From Pseudomonas donghuensis (GTDB lineage: Bacteria > Pseudomonadota > Gammaproteobacteria > Pseudomonadales > Pseudomonadaceae): a stretch of 50,580 nucleotides of DNA. The number at the start of each line of letters is the position of its first letter. The stretch's first letter is position 1. Below, one piece after another: positions 10,173 through 20,500 of this stretch. Where the stretch lies: contig NZ_JH650768.1 of NCBI RefSeq assembly GCF_000259195.1, positions 105,965-156,544 of the forward strand, given 5' to 3'. The position numbers and the translations under genes were made by a program. The notes below the pieces were generated by a model, which saw only the letters and a list, made by a program, of their open reading frames with translations, made no database searches and was not told where the DNA came from.

Positions 10173-10188
10173 TCGGCTTGCAGCGATA

Positions 10189-10219
10189 AAAAAACCGAAG
10201 CCCTGGCTTCGGTTTTTTG
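10189..10219 (+). terminator. Rho-independent terminator after the SCP2 gene
   Basis: The stem ACCGAAGC...GCTTCGGT is flanked by an A run before it and six T after it. The A run makes it work in both directions, so it can also end transcription of the convergent NEL gene. Confidence 0.9.
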
Positions 10220-10243
10220 CCTGCTGCAATCGCCGGCAGGTCG

Positions 10244-13200
10244 CTATCGGGCGTTACGCTCAATTTCCTCTCTGGTCAGAAGCCCTGGAAGCTCATTCTC
10301 CCTGGCCTCCCTGGCATCCTGCAGGTTTGCATACGCCTGACTCCATTCGGCCTCGACATAAGCCAACTGCGCCAGCTCGTTTTGTGCTACCCCGAATGCC
10401 AGCGCCAGCTGCTCAGCCGTCTGGCCCTGTACCACAGGAAGCGGCGTTGCCAGGTCCGCTTGCTCTCCCCGGAGCCGTTGCAGCGCTTCCATGAAATCGA
10501 TTGCAGGGTCGAAGACTTCGGCCAGTTCAACCTGCAGCGCCTCAAAGCGCTCGCTGTGCACACGCCTGAGATAATTCTGCCAGTAGACTTCCTCGACCAT
10601 CCATTGCGGTAGCAAGCCAGCCTGGTCCTGGCTAATGACGCGCGCCGCCGCCTCCAGCATATCGCTGGTCACCCAGGTCACAAGACCAGGAAACCTCATC
10701 GTGGACGGCTGATTGCGCAAGCCCAGACGTGCGGCCAGGTGAATTCGGTAGTACAGCTCCACTTCTATGTCGTCGATGTCTGGCATCGACGATCGCCAGC
10801 CCCGAATCTGCTCCGCCACATAGGTACGCAAGCGCTGCAGGCGCCAGCGGCTGATACCCAGGGCGAGCAGTTGGCGACTGGCCTGGTCACCTTGGGCAAG
10901 CGCAACCTGGCTGAGGGCCTGGTCTGCTTCTTCAAGCCCCTGCAGATCACTGAACACCACGACGTCACGGTCTTCACAGGTATCAGCGTCGACTGCCTGA
11001 GCGAACAGTTGCCTGCCCAGCCCTTCAGGGTCAGCCGCTGCCGCCTCGATCAACTTCACGGCCTGAGCCTCGGCTACTTGCCTGTTTCTCAGCAACCGGG
11101 CCAGCAAGCGCCTGAAGGAGTGCGAGTCGGGCAGGCTGAACAGCTCCCGCGCGGTGTGCGCCTGTTCTTCAGTCAGTTGGTGATAGGCACTGAGGTCATC
11201 GTCCGCGTCCTCATCCCACTCCTCCTCGATAAGCACGTCCGCGCCCGGATCGGGCTGCAACTGCATGCGCTCACGAATAAACCGGGTAATAAGCGCCTCG
11301 CTCATGCCCTCGTAGCCAAACGACAGGCCCCGCATCCGTCCGGCACCCTCAGGTACCTCGGTGATGGCGTTGCCTTCAAGCCGAACCTCGATAGTCGAGG
11401 TGGTTTCAAGCCCGAGCGGCCAGGTGGTTATCTGCGCTTCGGGCAAGGCCAGCAGGCGCAACGCCGGCATCTGGCGGATATCCGGGGCGCGCATCAAGGG
11501 GTTGCGCCCCATGGACAGTTCTCGCAAGGTGGTAATGCCAGCCAGCTCACCGACATCGGCCTCGGTCAGGGTGATGTTATTGCGGGTCAAATACAACCGG
11601 CGCACGTTCGGCAGCCGCGCCAACTCGGCAAACACGCCCGGACCGAAGCTGATTTGGTTTTCCATCAGCGACAAAAAGCGCAAGGCGGGTAACTGGCACA
11701 AGGGCGCAAGTTGTGCGGCGGTAAGCATGAGCGCTGAGCGCGAGACGCCTCTGAGGTCCAGTGACCACAGGCGTCGAAGCCCGCTCAAGCGTTCAAGATT
11801 GGCCAGGCCTATTTGCGTGTAGGTGAAATCCAGCACCCGCAGCTCACTCAGTTGCGCCACGTTTTCAGGGAGGTCAGTGATCGGTGTGTTGCGCACGCTC
11901 AAGCGGCGCAAGTTGGGAAAGGCTCGGAGGAAATCCGCGGGCAATTCGGTGATGGCCGACATGGTGCTCAATTCGAGTTCCAGAACCTGGTCGATTTCGC
12001 ACGTCAGGGGTGGCAGCGCGTCAACCACAGGGGAGTTCAGTCTCAGCAGGTAACCCGGCGTCCCATCCAGTTGGTACTCACTGACCTCAAGTGGCGCCCG
12101 GTGACGCAACTGCCATACATCCAGCAACTGCATTGCCACTAGCCTGCGCCGTGTGCGGGCAGTGGCCGAAGCCCCTTGCTCTACCCAGGCTGACAAGCTT
12201 TCCCGTTCGGCCCTCAGCTCCTGCTCCAGATCGCCGATTACGTTCTCCAGGCTCTCATCTTGCACGCTCGCGTTGCGGAAAAAGTCACGCAACTGCCCAT
12301 CGGTAAAATCTGGAAACAGCGCTCTGAGCCGCTGCTCCAGAGTGCGGGGCAACAAGCGCCCGATCACACCGCCCAAGGGGTAACCACGGCGGCCGGCGCC
12401 GATGGGCAGAGGCGCCCGGAAGCCGCCATGGTCCACCGCCATGCCCAGCGCCAGCCTTGCCTTGGCCGGCTGGCGGGCGGCCAGCTCCAATAGTTTGTGG
12501 CGCAGTGCGTCGCTGTCGTCGATATTCAGGCCAAGTGCCACACGCTCGCTGTCCGGCAAGGCCAGCAGCACGCTGGTGAAAAATCCGTGGTCTGAGCTGT
12601 TCAGCCCGTCCAACGTTTCCCCGCGTTCGTCATGTGCGCGCCACCCCTGCGCGGTGCGTACCAGCGTTTTGCGTGACACTGCTGCAGCACTGCCGATGCT
12701 GTCAAGTTCGGTGCCGGAAACACTATCGCTGCGCACGCTCAAATGAACCGTATCGCTCCAGCCGGGTAGTTCCGGCAACAAATGAAGGGCCAGCCGGTAG
12801 GTGTCGTCTTTGGCCAGGTAACTTATTTCAAGGCCTTCGCAAGCGCGTGACAGGCGGATCTGCCGCGAAGCCTCGCGGGCCCGCTTGGCTAGCGTCAGCG
12901 GCACCCGCTGCGAAGCCTGCCAACGACTGCTTTCAACTTCACTGGCAGCCTCGGCCAAAGCCTTGGCGACCGGGCGCGACAACCCCTGGAAATCACGCTG
13001 CAAGGCCCGTTGCAAGGTGTCGACAATTTCCGTCTGGTCCAAGTACAGGCTATCGAAGATTCGCACCCTTGACGCCAGCATCCGCTCAGCCAGGCTCTGG
13101 CGCAGCACTGCTTCGAGGTCTCGTGCCAGGTAGTCATTGCCAAACCAATGGCGACGCTCAGCCGGGCTCAAGCCTTCTATCACCCTGCGGGCCAGGCGTC

Positions 13201-15436
13201 CCGCCGCAAGATCGCTGCGCGACACCTTGATCGCCGCCACACCTGGCGCCGGGCTGCCATGCACCTGCGGTTGCCCCCACAACTCGGCGCTGTCAAACAG
13301 TTCAATGGATTTGCCGCTCGGCCATTGCGGCAATTCCGGCAACAGCGATACCGGATAGTCGAATTCCTTTTGCAGCCCCTGCCCGGTCCTGACATTGTTG
13401 ATCTGCGCACTGATCAAGCGATCGATTTCGAAACGGTGCCGGGTATCGAGCAGCGCTGCCGGGGTGGGCAGGTCATCACTGTAGACGCGACGCAGTTGCG
13501 CGTCGCTGACCCCGCTGATGTCGGCCATGCGTTCGAGCAGCGCATCGGACCAGCCCTCGAACCCCGGCCCCAACCTGCGTACCAGTGTCTTGCGTGGCCA
13601 ACTGTCCACGCGCTCAAGTGAATGATGCCAGGCCCCCTGGCCGTTATGCTCGAGCACGGGCCGATAGGCCTGGGGATCGTCGGGATGCTTGATCCGCCAT
13701 TTGCCCAGGCTCGAATCCAGGGTGATTTCGAACGGTTTGCCCTCGATGCGGATATAGCGCCTGCCATCGACCCGGTAAATGCCCTGTGGATCGGCAACGC
13801 TTCCCTGCAGCACCTCTGCGCTGCGCTGGTAAGGGCCAAGGTCTGGCCGCCACAAACGGACCTCGCCCCCCGGTAGTTCGACGGCCTCCAGCAGGTCGAT
13901 CGCCAGCGGCTGGCTCAATGCGGTACCCACGACCCCTGCCGCCACACCGAGCCCGGCGGTAATGGCCAGGTTGATGCCGAACGACTGCAGGTAGGTGATT
14001 GCCTGCTCCTTGTCATTGGCCTCCCAGGCTTGCAGGCCATGGAACAGATCGCCGAGCAATTGTGCACCCAGGGCCACCATCATGACTTCCCCCAGGCCCG
14101 GCACAAAGAAGGCGGCGACATTGAGCATGCTAAAACCCAAGCCCAGGCAATGGTCCAGCTCCTGCAGCCAGGCTTCGCGGTCCACCTCCCGAGTCGGTAC
14201 CGCCAGGGCCCTGGCGTCATCCCTGGCCCTGACCAACATCGCCGTGTGCAGGTAGTCGAACACTTCGCCCCGCACCTCCTGGGTCCTGGGCTTTTGCGCT
14301 TGCCAACTGCTGGGCGACGTCAACTGCCCGAACACCTTGGACTGCCCACGCCACCCAAGAAACCGGCTGAAGAAACGCCTGAAATCCTGATTCAGCAAGC
14401 GCGCCTTGAGGCTGAGGTAAAAATCCGCGTAGGAGTCGTATTCCTGCACAGGCTTGGCAGCGCCCGGCATCAGTACCACCAATGGCACAGACGACTGCGC
14501 GCTCGCAGGATCGGGGCCGATCAGCAAAAAGCCGGCGCCCAGGGTGGTACCGAACAGGTTCAGCAAATAACAACGCGAACCGTCGAACGCACTCTTGCCA
14601 TACTCATACACCTTGTCGACCCTCAAGGTACGCGACGCCGGGGAGGTCGCCGACTGGGCAAGCAGTTTTTTCAGCATGCGGTAGGCCGGCTCGCTGATGT
14701 GCCCAGCGACGCGGGCAGCGTGAATGCTGGTTTCGCACAGGTCTCTGGCGGCTGCAACCAGGGTCTGGCGCACGGCGTCACGGGTATTGGGGGCGTCGAA
14801 AATTGCCTGAAGATGGTCTTGATACTGCTGGCCGATATCCAGCTCCCGACACATTTGCGCGAACTGATGAGGGCTGATCGACAGTTTGCTCGAGTAGCGG
14901 ATGGATTGGTGGGCGCGCCGAGCAGGGTCGACCGCTTCAGGAAAGGGCTGCAAGGCACCGAACGCTGTAACGGCGCTGTAGGCATCGGTGCGAAAGACCT
15001 CAACGTCACCTGCACTGAAGTTCTGCAAGGCCGCCTGCAACAACGGTTGGCGAGAAATCAGCACCGAAGCCAGGCGGTCTTCGCGCCAGGACGCGTCATT
15101 GCGCATGTGCACCAGCTCATTGGCGGTCACGCTGATATCCAGCGAGAAACGTTTCTTGAGTTCAGCCCGCAGCAGCGGTTCGGCGAACTCGCTGATACCC
15201 TTGACTGTGCGCAGAACCCTGGCGGCGGCGGCATTGGATGCCTGGCTACGCCGCAGGCTGTCATTGAAGGCGTCGCGCAGCTGCGGCTCCGTATCGGCGG
15301 CAACCTGGGCAGGGGGCAGTTGACGTTGATGCAGCTCTTTGATGGCATGGGTGCTGGAATGGCTCAGCCAAGTGGGGATCTGCTGTTCGAAGTACTGGTC
15401 GTGGGCCTTGAATGGCCTCAAAGCGTCGGTTGTCAT
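10244..15436 (-). CDS. Giant LRR-NEL E3 ubiquitin ligase effector with toxin-like N-terminus
   Basis: A 1730-residue protein. Residues about 1-420 form the N-terminal region shared with the other two loci (conserved LQAALQNF near 130) and resemble the dermonecrotic-toxin-type domain annotated on Pseudomonas NEL proteins. Two glycine/alanine-rich hydrophobic segments follow (about 428-465 and 484-515), able to enter a membrane. Residues about 1145-1365 are leucine-rich repeats (for example LPNVRRLYLTRNNIT). An acidic linker leads to a NEL domain (about 1405-1730) with the catalytic motif CEDR at Cys1487, as in IpaH/SspH ligases. Known NEL ligases ubiquitinate host proteins after delivery into eukaryotic cells. 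The ATG at 15436 is preferred to the GTG two codons earlier because TGAGG lies at a good distance. No secretion signal peptide is seen. Confidence 0.88.
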   Translation of the reverse strand: MTTDALRPFKAHDQYFEQQIPTWLSHSSTHAIKELHQRQLPPAQVAADTEPQLRDAFNDSLRRSQASNAAAARVLRTVKGISEFAEPLLRAELKKRFSLDISVTANELVHMRNDASWREDRLASVLISRQPLLQAALQNFSAGDVEVFRTDAYSAVTAFGALQPFPEAVDPARRAHQSIRYSSKLSISPHQFAQMCRELDIGQQYQDHLQAIFDAPNTRDAVRQTLVAAARDLCETSIHAARVAGHISEPAYRMLKKLLAQSATSPASRTLRVDKVYEYGKSAFDGSRCYLLNLFGTTLGAGFLLIGPDPASAQSSVPLVVLMPGAAKPVQEYDSYADFYLSLKARLLNQDFRRFFSRFLGWRGQSKVFGQLTSPSSWQAQKPRTQEVRGEVFDYLHTAMLVRARDDARALAVPTREVDREAWLQELDHCLGLGFSMLNVAAFFVPGLGEVMMVALGAQLLGDLFHGLQAWEANDKEQAITYLQSFGINLAITAGLGVAAGVVGTALSQPLAIDLLEAVELPGGEVRLWRPDLGPYQRSAEVLQGSVADPQGIYRVDGRRYIRIEGKPFEITLDSSLGKWRIKHPDDPQAYRPVLEHNGQGAWHHSLERVDSWPRKTLVRRLGPGFEGWSDALLERMADISGVSDAQLRRVYSDDLPTPAALLDTRHRFEIDRLISAQINNVRTGQGLQKEFDYPVSLLPELPQWPSGKSIELFDSAELWGQPQVHGSPAPGVAAIKVSRSDLAAGRLARRVIEGLSPAERRHWFGNDYLARDLEAVLRQSLAERMLASRVRIFDSLYLDQTEIVDTLQRALQRDFQGLSRPVAKALAEAASEVESSRWQASQRVPLTLAKRAREASRQIRLSRACEGLEISYLAKDDTYRLALHLLPELPGWSDTVHLSVRSDSVSGTELDSIGSAAAVSRKTLVRTAQGWRAHDERGETLDGLNSSDHGFFTSVLLALPDSERVALGLNIDDSDALRHKLLELAARQPAKARLALGMAVDHGGFRAPLPIGAGRRGYPLGGVIGRLLPRTLEQRLRALFPDFTDGQLRDFFRNASVQDESLENVIGDLEQELRAERESLSAWVEQGASATARTRRRLVAMQLLDVWQLRHRAPLEVSEYQLDGTPGYLLRLNSPVVDALPPLTCEIDQVLELELSTMSAITELPADFLRAFPNLRRLSVRNTPITDLPENVAQLSELRVLDFTYTQIGLANLERLSGLRRLWSLDLRGVSRSALMLTAAQLAPLCQLPALRFLSLMENQISFGPGVFAELARLPNVRRLYLTRNNITLTEADVGELAGITTLRELSMGRNPLMRAPDIRQMPALRLLALPEAQITTWPLGLETTSTIEVRLEGNAITEVPEGAGRMRGLSFGYEGMSEALITRFIRERMQLQPDPGADVLIEEEWDEDADDDLSAYHQLTEEQAHTARELFSLPDSHSFRRLLARLLRNRQVAEAQAVKLIEAAAADPEGLGRQLFAQAVDADTCEDRDVVVFSDLQGLEEADQALSQVALAQGDQASRQLLALGISRWRLQRLRTYVAEQIRGWRSSMPDIDDIEVELYYRIHLAARLGLRNQPSTMRFPGLVTWVTSDMLEAAARVISQDQAGLLPQWMVEEVYWQNYLRRVHSERFEALQVELAEVFDPAIDFMEALQRLRGEQADLATPLPVVQGQTAEQLALAFGVAQNELAQLAYVEAEWSQAYANLQDAREARENELPGLLTREEIERNAR

Positions 15437-15441
15437 GTGCA

Positions 15442-15466
15442 CTGCCTCATGGATGGCTTGAGGCAG
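15442..15466 (-). promoter_or_regulatory. Hairpin enclosing the ribosome-binding site of the first NEL gene
   Basis: On the transcript, CTGCCTCA (15466-15459) pairs perfectly with TGAGGCAG (15449-15442) across a 9-base loop. The GAGG ribosome-binding site lies in the 3' arm, five bases before the ATG region, so folding would block translation. The structure is a prediction by eye. Confidence 0.5.
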
Positions 15467-15496
15467 CAGTCAATCAAAGGCACGCTGGCGCGAGGC

Positions 15497-15513
15497 TGTA
15501 GATATGTATTCAC
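15497..15513 (-). promoter_or_regulatory. Shared NEL-gene upstream motif, copy 1
   Basis: The coding-strand sequence GTGAATACATATCTACA sits 61-77 bp upstream of the ATG. It matches 14 of 17 bases with the motif in front of the second NEL gene, at the identical distance. GCAAG lies six bases further upstream in this copy and seven in the other. TATCTA could be the -10 box of a promoter. Confidence 0.6.
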
Positions 15514-15663
15514 CCGCCACTTGCCCCACCCACCGGCTCAGCCGATCAAGCCTGCTGATTGGGCTGCAACACGCTCGCCTATAAGGCCGACCTATGCTTG
15601 TGAGCAACCGTTACAGGAATTAGATTGACCAATAATCTCTGGCTTTGATCATAAGGGAAACGC

Positions 15664-16731
15664 ATGACGCTCACCGACCAGTCCACCCAGGTCCGCCCCG
15701 GCGAAGAACTCGACGCTGCGGTGATCGACCCTTATCTGAAGGCGCACATCCCGGGCCTGAGCGGCTCGCCGAGCATCAGCCAGTTCCCCGGCGGCGCCTC
15801 GAACCTGACCTACCTGGTGCAGTACCCCGGGCGCGAGTTCGTGCTGCGGCGTCCGCCCTTTGGCCACAAGGCCAAATCCGCCCATGACATGGGCCGCGAG
15901 TTTCGCATCCTCAACCAGCTCAACAGCGGTTTCCCCTACTGCCCCAAGGCTTACGTGCACTGTACCGACGAGGCGCTGATCGGCGGTGAGTTCTACGTCA
16001 TGGACCGGGTCAAGGGCATCATCTTGCGCTCGGACCTGCCGCCGGAACTGGGCCTGGATGCCGAGCGCACCGAGACCCTGTGCAAGAGCTTCATCGAGCG
16101 TATGGTCGAGCTGCACCAGGTCGACTACAACGCCTGCGGCCTGGGCGACCTGGGCAAGCCCGAAGGCTATGTGCAACGCCAGATCGAGGGCTGGGCCAGC
16201 CGCTACGAAAAAGCCCTGACCGCCGATGCGCCACGCTGGGAAAAGGTCATCGCCTGGCTGCGCGAAAAAATGCCGGCCGATCACCCCAAGCCTGCCATCG
16301 TGCATAACGACTACCGCTTCGACAACGTCATCCTCGATGCCGACAACCCCATGCGCATCATCGGTGTGCTCGACTGGGAGATGACCACCCTGGGCGATCC
16401 GCTGATGGACCTGGGCAACACCCTGGCCTACTGGATCGAAGCGGCGGACCCGGCGCCGGTGCAACTGATGCGCCGCCAGCCGAGCAATGCCCCGGGCATG
16501 CTGACCCGCCAGCAGTTTGTCGATTACTACGCCGAACGCGCCGGGATCAAAATCGACAACTATGACTTCTACTACACCTACGGCCTGTTCCGCCTGGCCG
16601 GCATCGTCCAGCAGATCTACTACCGGTTCTTCCACGGCCAGACCCAGGACAAGCGCTTCGCCCAGTTCATTCACATGAACACGCTGCTGGAGCACATGAG
16701 CCTGCAGGTCATCGCCAAGTCCCCACTCTGA
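15664..16731 (+). CDS. APH-fold phosphotransferase, acyl-CoA kinase-like (ACAD10/11 N-terminal type)
   Basis: A 355-residue kinase-fold protein. The nucleotide loop is FPGGASNLTY (about 41-50), the catalytic loop is HNDYRFDN (His214, Asp216, Asn221), and the magnesium motif is LDWEMTTLGDP (Asp237). This pattern matches the phosphotransferases related to the N-terminal domain of ACAD10/11 and to LvaA of Pseudomonas levulinate catabolism, which phosphorylate hydroxyacyl-CoA intermediates. It is not expected to act on antibiotics. The start ATG follows AAGGGA. The SDR gene follows 22 bp later. A possible -10 box TATAAG lies at 15580-15585, but its -35 is poor. The hydroxyacyl substrate is an inference from family and neighbours. 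Confidence 0.88.
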   Translation: MTLTDQSTQVRPGEELDAAVIDPYLKAHIPGLSGSPSISQFPGGASNLTYLVQYPGREFVLRRPPFGHKAKSAHDMGREFRILNQLNSGFPYCPKAYVHCTDEALIGGEFYVMDRVKGIILRSDLPPELGLDAERTETLCKSFIERMVELHQVDYNACGLGDLGKPEGYVQRQIEGWASRYEKALTADAPRWEKVIAWLREKMPADHPKPAIVHNDYRFDNVILDADNPMRIIGVLDWEMTTLGDPLMDLGNTLAYWIEAADPAPVQLMRRQPSNAPGMLTRQQFVDYYAERAGIKIDNYDFYYTYGLFRLAGIVQQIYYRFFHGQTQDKRFAQFIHMNTLLEHMSLQVIAKSPL

Positions 16732-16753
16732 CGACTACAACAAGGAAAAGACC

Positions 16754-17521
16754 ATGTCCAAGACTCACCTGTTCGACCTCGACGGTAAAGTCGCCTTCGT
16801 TTCCGGCGCCAGTCGCGGCATCGGCGAAGCCATCGCCCACCTGCTGGCCCAGCAAGGCGCCCATGTAATCGTCTCCAGCCGCAAGCTCGAGGGCTGCCAG
16901 CAGGTCGTCGATGCGATCACTGCCGGCGGCGGCAAGGCCACTGCGGTTGCCTGCCATATCGGCGAGATGGAGCAGATCAGTCAGGTTTTCGCCGGCATTC
17001 GCGAACAATTCGGGCGCCTGGACATCCTGGTCAACAATGCCGCCACCAACCCGCAGTTCTGCAACGTGCTGGACACCGACCTTGGCGCCTTCCAGAAGAC
17101 CGTCGACGTCAATATCCGCGGCTACTTCTTCATGTCAGTGGAAGCCGGCAAGCTGATGCGCGACAACGGCGGCGGCAGCATCATCAACGTCGCCTCGATC
17201 AACGGCGTATCGCCGGGGATCTTCCAGGGCATCTACTCGGTGACCAAGGCTGCGGTGATCAACATGACCAAGGTGTTCGCCAAGGAGTGCGCGCCGTTCG
17301 GCATACGCTGCAACGCCCTGTTGCCGGGCCTGACCGATACCAAGTTCGCCTCGGCGCTGGTCAACAACGACGCGATCCTCAACACCGCCCTGCAGCAGAT
17401 CCCGCTCAAGCGCGTGGCCGATCCGAAGGAGATGGCCGGGGCAGTGCTGTACCTGGCCAGTGACGCGTCGAGCTATACCACCGGTGTGGCATTGAACGTG
17501 GATGGCGGTTTCCTAAGCTGA
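16754..17521 (+). CDS. SDR family oxidoreductase (DHRS4-like)
   Basis: A 255-residue NAD(P)-dependent short-chain dehydrogenase/reductase. The Rossmann nucleotide motif is SGASRGIG (about 17-24), the structural NNAA motif is at about 94-97, and the catalytic set is Ser148, Tyr161 and Lys165 (YSVTK). Usual length is 250-260. The ending LNVDGGFLS is typical of classical SDRs. AAGGAAAAG precedes the ATG. It is co-transcribed with the phosphotransferase just upstream, so it may oxidise or reduce the same hydroxyacyl or ketoacyl intermediate. The exact substrate cannot be read from the sequence. Confidence 0.92.
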   Translation: MSKTHLFDLDGKVAFVSGASRGIGEAIAHLLAQQGAHVIVSSRKLEGCQQVVDAITAGGGKATAVACHIGEMEQISQVFAGIREQFGRLDILVNNAATNPQFCNVLDTDLGAFQKTVDVNIRGYFFMSVEAGKLMRDNGGGSIINVASINGVSPGIFQGIYSVTKAAVINMTKVFAKECAPFGIRCNALLPGLTDTKFASALVNNDAILNTALQQIPLKRVADPKEMAGAVLYLASDASSYTTGVALNVDGGFLS

Positions 17522-17540
17522 TGGCGATGCCCGCAAAAGA

Positions 17541-17563
17541 GAAAGGGGCTCTGGCCCCCTTTC
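17541..17563. terminator. Terminator between SDR and second NEL gene
   Basis: GAAAGGGGC (17541-17549) pairs with GCCCCCTTTC (17554-17563) around a short loop, with A-rich and T-containing flanks. It lies between convergent genes and can serve both. Confidence 0.75.
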
Positions 17564-17587
17564 TTCATGACTCACCGCTATTAACGA

Positions 17588-20500
17588 TCAAGGTTTGCGC
17601 TGTACGCCCGAAGGCCCCGGCTGCGGGCTTTGTGTCGACATGCCCTGGGCAAAGTACTCGTTGACGATCTGCCGGGTGTATTCAACCATGGACAGCTGGA
17701 CCATTGCCGGCATCAGATGGAGCGCTTGCAGCCGATGGTCGTTGCTGTCCAGCACCAGTGCCCCGGTGTTCACTGCCACGCCGTCACGCTCAGCAATGAC
17801 CTTGCGGGCCTGGGTGAGGAGCTGCGCCAGGCGGTTACGTACCGGTTCGCTCAACGTGAGCGGCACACCTTCGCCAACCCCCAGATCCTCCAGCGCCGAT
17901 GCAACGTCGTGACTCCAGGGGGCGTACTCTTCCACACCCAGGTGCTCCTGCCAGAACGGCTGATCGCTCAACGCCACAGGGAAATCCTGTGCCTGCGCGG
18001 TCAGGACGTCCGTCTCGACTTCATGCGCCATCGCGCTGCTCATCCACGTTACCAAGTCGGCATTGACCTGGCGCCGCGGCTGGTGACGCAAACGCAGCGG
18101 GGTGGTCAAAGCGATACGAATATACAACTCGATCTCGGCATAATCCGGCTGGCCGTCAGAATTAGGGTGCTGCGCCCACCAATCGCGATAACGCCTGGCA
18201 ACGGACTCACGCAGGCTGCGCACCCGCCAGAGCGACAGGCCCAGTTCGATCAGTTCGGGGCGGGCGTCGCCGGAGGTACTGGCCACTACCCGATCCGCTT
18301 CTGCCAGCCCCAGCAGGTCGGAAAAACGTTGCACCGCGGAATCGATACACCCCAGGTCCAGTGCCACACGATAGAACGCCTCGCGGGTGGTCTCATTGAA
18401 CATGCGCAAGATGATCGAGTGGATTTGCCCGGTGACCTCTTCGCGCTCATCCACTGGCGTTCGCGAGCGTATCGTATTCATCAAGGCAAAAAACGCACGG
18501 CTGCCATTACTGTTCTCGTCAATCAATTGCTGCGCCAGGCGCCGTTCCTCTGCCGACAAGCCGTCGAGCAACGTATCCTCGGCGTTCTCCTCAGTGTCCA
18601 TTTCCTCTTCGGATTCAGTTGATGAATCGCCCACTAAGGCGCGTGACAGGCGGACTTCGCCATAAACCGCGCCAGGCAGGTTGTTCACTTCAGTCAATTC
18701 CCTCAGCACTCGCTCGCGGTCCGGGGCATTGAGCCCGTCAACCGACAGGCGTAGCCCAGGCACAAGGCCAGCACCGGCCGGCACGCTGTCCAGATTGACA
18801 TCCTCAAGGTTGGCGTGTTCGATGTGCGCTAGGTTTTCCAGGCCCACCGGCCAGTTGGCGTAGGAGTAATGCAGGTCCAGGCAACGCAAATCGCCCATCC
18901 TGCTGACATCGAGTGTGCCGAAGAGCGGAGTGCGGCTCAGGTCCAGATGGCGTAAATGAACGAGACCGCGAACATTCTCTCCATACAGGGTGAACGCGTT
19001 GCCGGACAGGTCAAGATGCGTCAGATGTTGAAGGGGCGCCAGCGCGCCAATCACATCGTCCGCGAACCACGCCCGGCTGTTTTGGATCTGCAAGCGCTGC
19101 AGGTGTTGGCAGCGGGCGATAGCCGCCATGTCTTCGGCGCGCCAGGTAAGCGTTTCGCGACGACTTTGCCTTGGCCACAGATTGATGATGTTCAGCTCCC
19201 TTAATTGCGCAAGCAGGCCAATCGGCCTCAAGTCCTCTGGGCGCAGATACGCGTTGGTCAAGGACAGCGTGTGCAACTGCGGCAAATCGGTCAGGCCGAA
19301 TGGCAGACGACCAATCCTGGTTATCAAGCGCAGTTCGCGCAGGTTAGGGAAGCGCGCGATGAAGCTGCCAGGCAGATTTTCCATCGCCGGCAGGTTGAGG
19401 GTCAGGCGCTCGATTGCGGCGAAGTCCAGCGGCAGCTCGGGCAGGCTGTCGACAAACCCATCGTTGATTTCCAGCTCACGGATTGTCGGGGCCATGGCAT
19501 TGAGCAACTGCTCGGCGATAATCCCCCGCCGGCGCGCACCGTAACCCGCCCCCTGCACATTGCTGACCCGGACCCAAGCCCGCAACGCGCCGTCCAGGCG
19601 CAAGCGCGCTTGCTCCAGGCTATCGAGTGCGGCGGTGCGCGTCTGCCCCTGTTCTCCAACTTCGTCAAAAATACGATCGATTTGGCTTTCGGATGCCATA
19701 GGGAACATGAGTTGCAACCGTTCGCGACTACTCCCGCGCTCGAACCGCCCACCGGTGCCACCCATCGCCCGGGTGCGGCGGCCGGAGCCTTGCGGATGCA
19801 AGGTAACGGGTGGGCGCTCGATGTCAAGCAGGGCCAAAGCACGCGTCGGATTGGTAGCGGCCAGTTCATCCAGCAGGTTGCGCAAGCGTTCAGTCTCGTT
19901 CGTACCCAGCCCCAGGCGTTGGCGCTGCGAAGCCCCCATCAGATCCAGCAGCGCGGCATAGAAGTCACTGTGGAAACGGCTGTCAAGGTAACGCTCACCC
20001 TCCAGTCGAACCACTTCGTAGCTGATCGGGCTGCCGGCGCCCATCCCCCAGGACGGCGCGCCTTGCACCTGCGCATGGCGCCTCGGCGTCGTGCTTCGCA
20101 CATCTCCCGGATACAACGCCAGGTTCAGGTCTGAGTGCCAGCCAGGCAGGGACGGTAATAGTGCGAACGCCAGCAGGCGGGTATCGATGTGGGCTTGGGC
20201 AGGAGCGCGAAAACCCATCAGCGCACGCGTCAGCCGATAGGCGTTCCAGGCCTGGCGTGAACGCTCGAACAGGTTCAGGTCAAGGACACCGCGGGAAAGA
20301 CGTTCCAGCACAAGAGGTGAGGAGTCGGTAATCAGCCGGTCAAGCATCTGCACAGGCAGGTCCGGGTAGTGCTGGCGAAGTTCGTCAAGTTGCACGTCGC
20401 TAGCCACCTGCGCCGGCTCAGGCAGTTGCAGGGCGACTTCGCTGCGGGCCAGGAACGCGCGAAACAGCCTGTCGTACCATTCCAGAAACAGCACCGCCGG

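Noticed and set aside
15580..15585. TATAAG as -10 box of the phosphotransferase gene
   Set aside because: No acceptable -35 at 16-18 bp, so it was not listed as a promoter and is only mentioned with the gene.
14030..15628. 532-codon plus-strand frame antisense to the first NEL gene
   Set aside because: A shadow frame of high-GC coding sequence; the opposite strand encodes a clear multi-domain protein.
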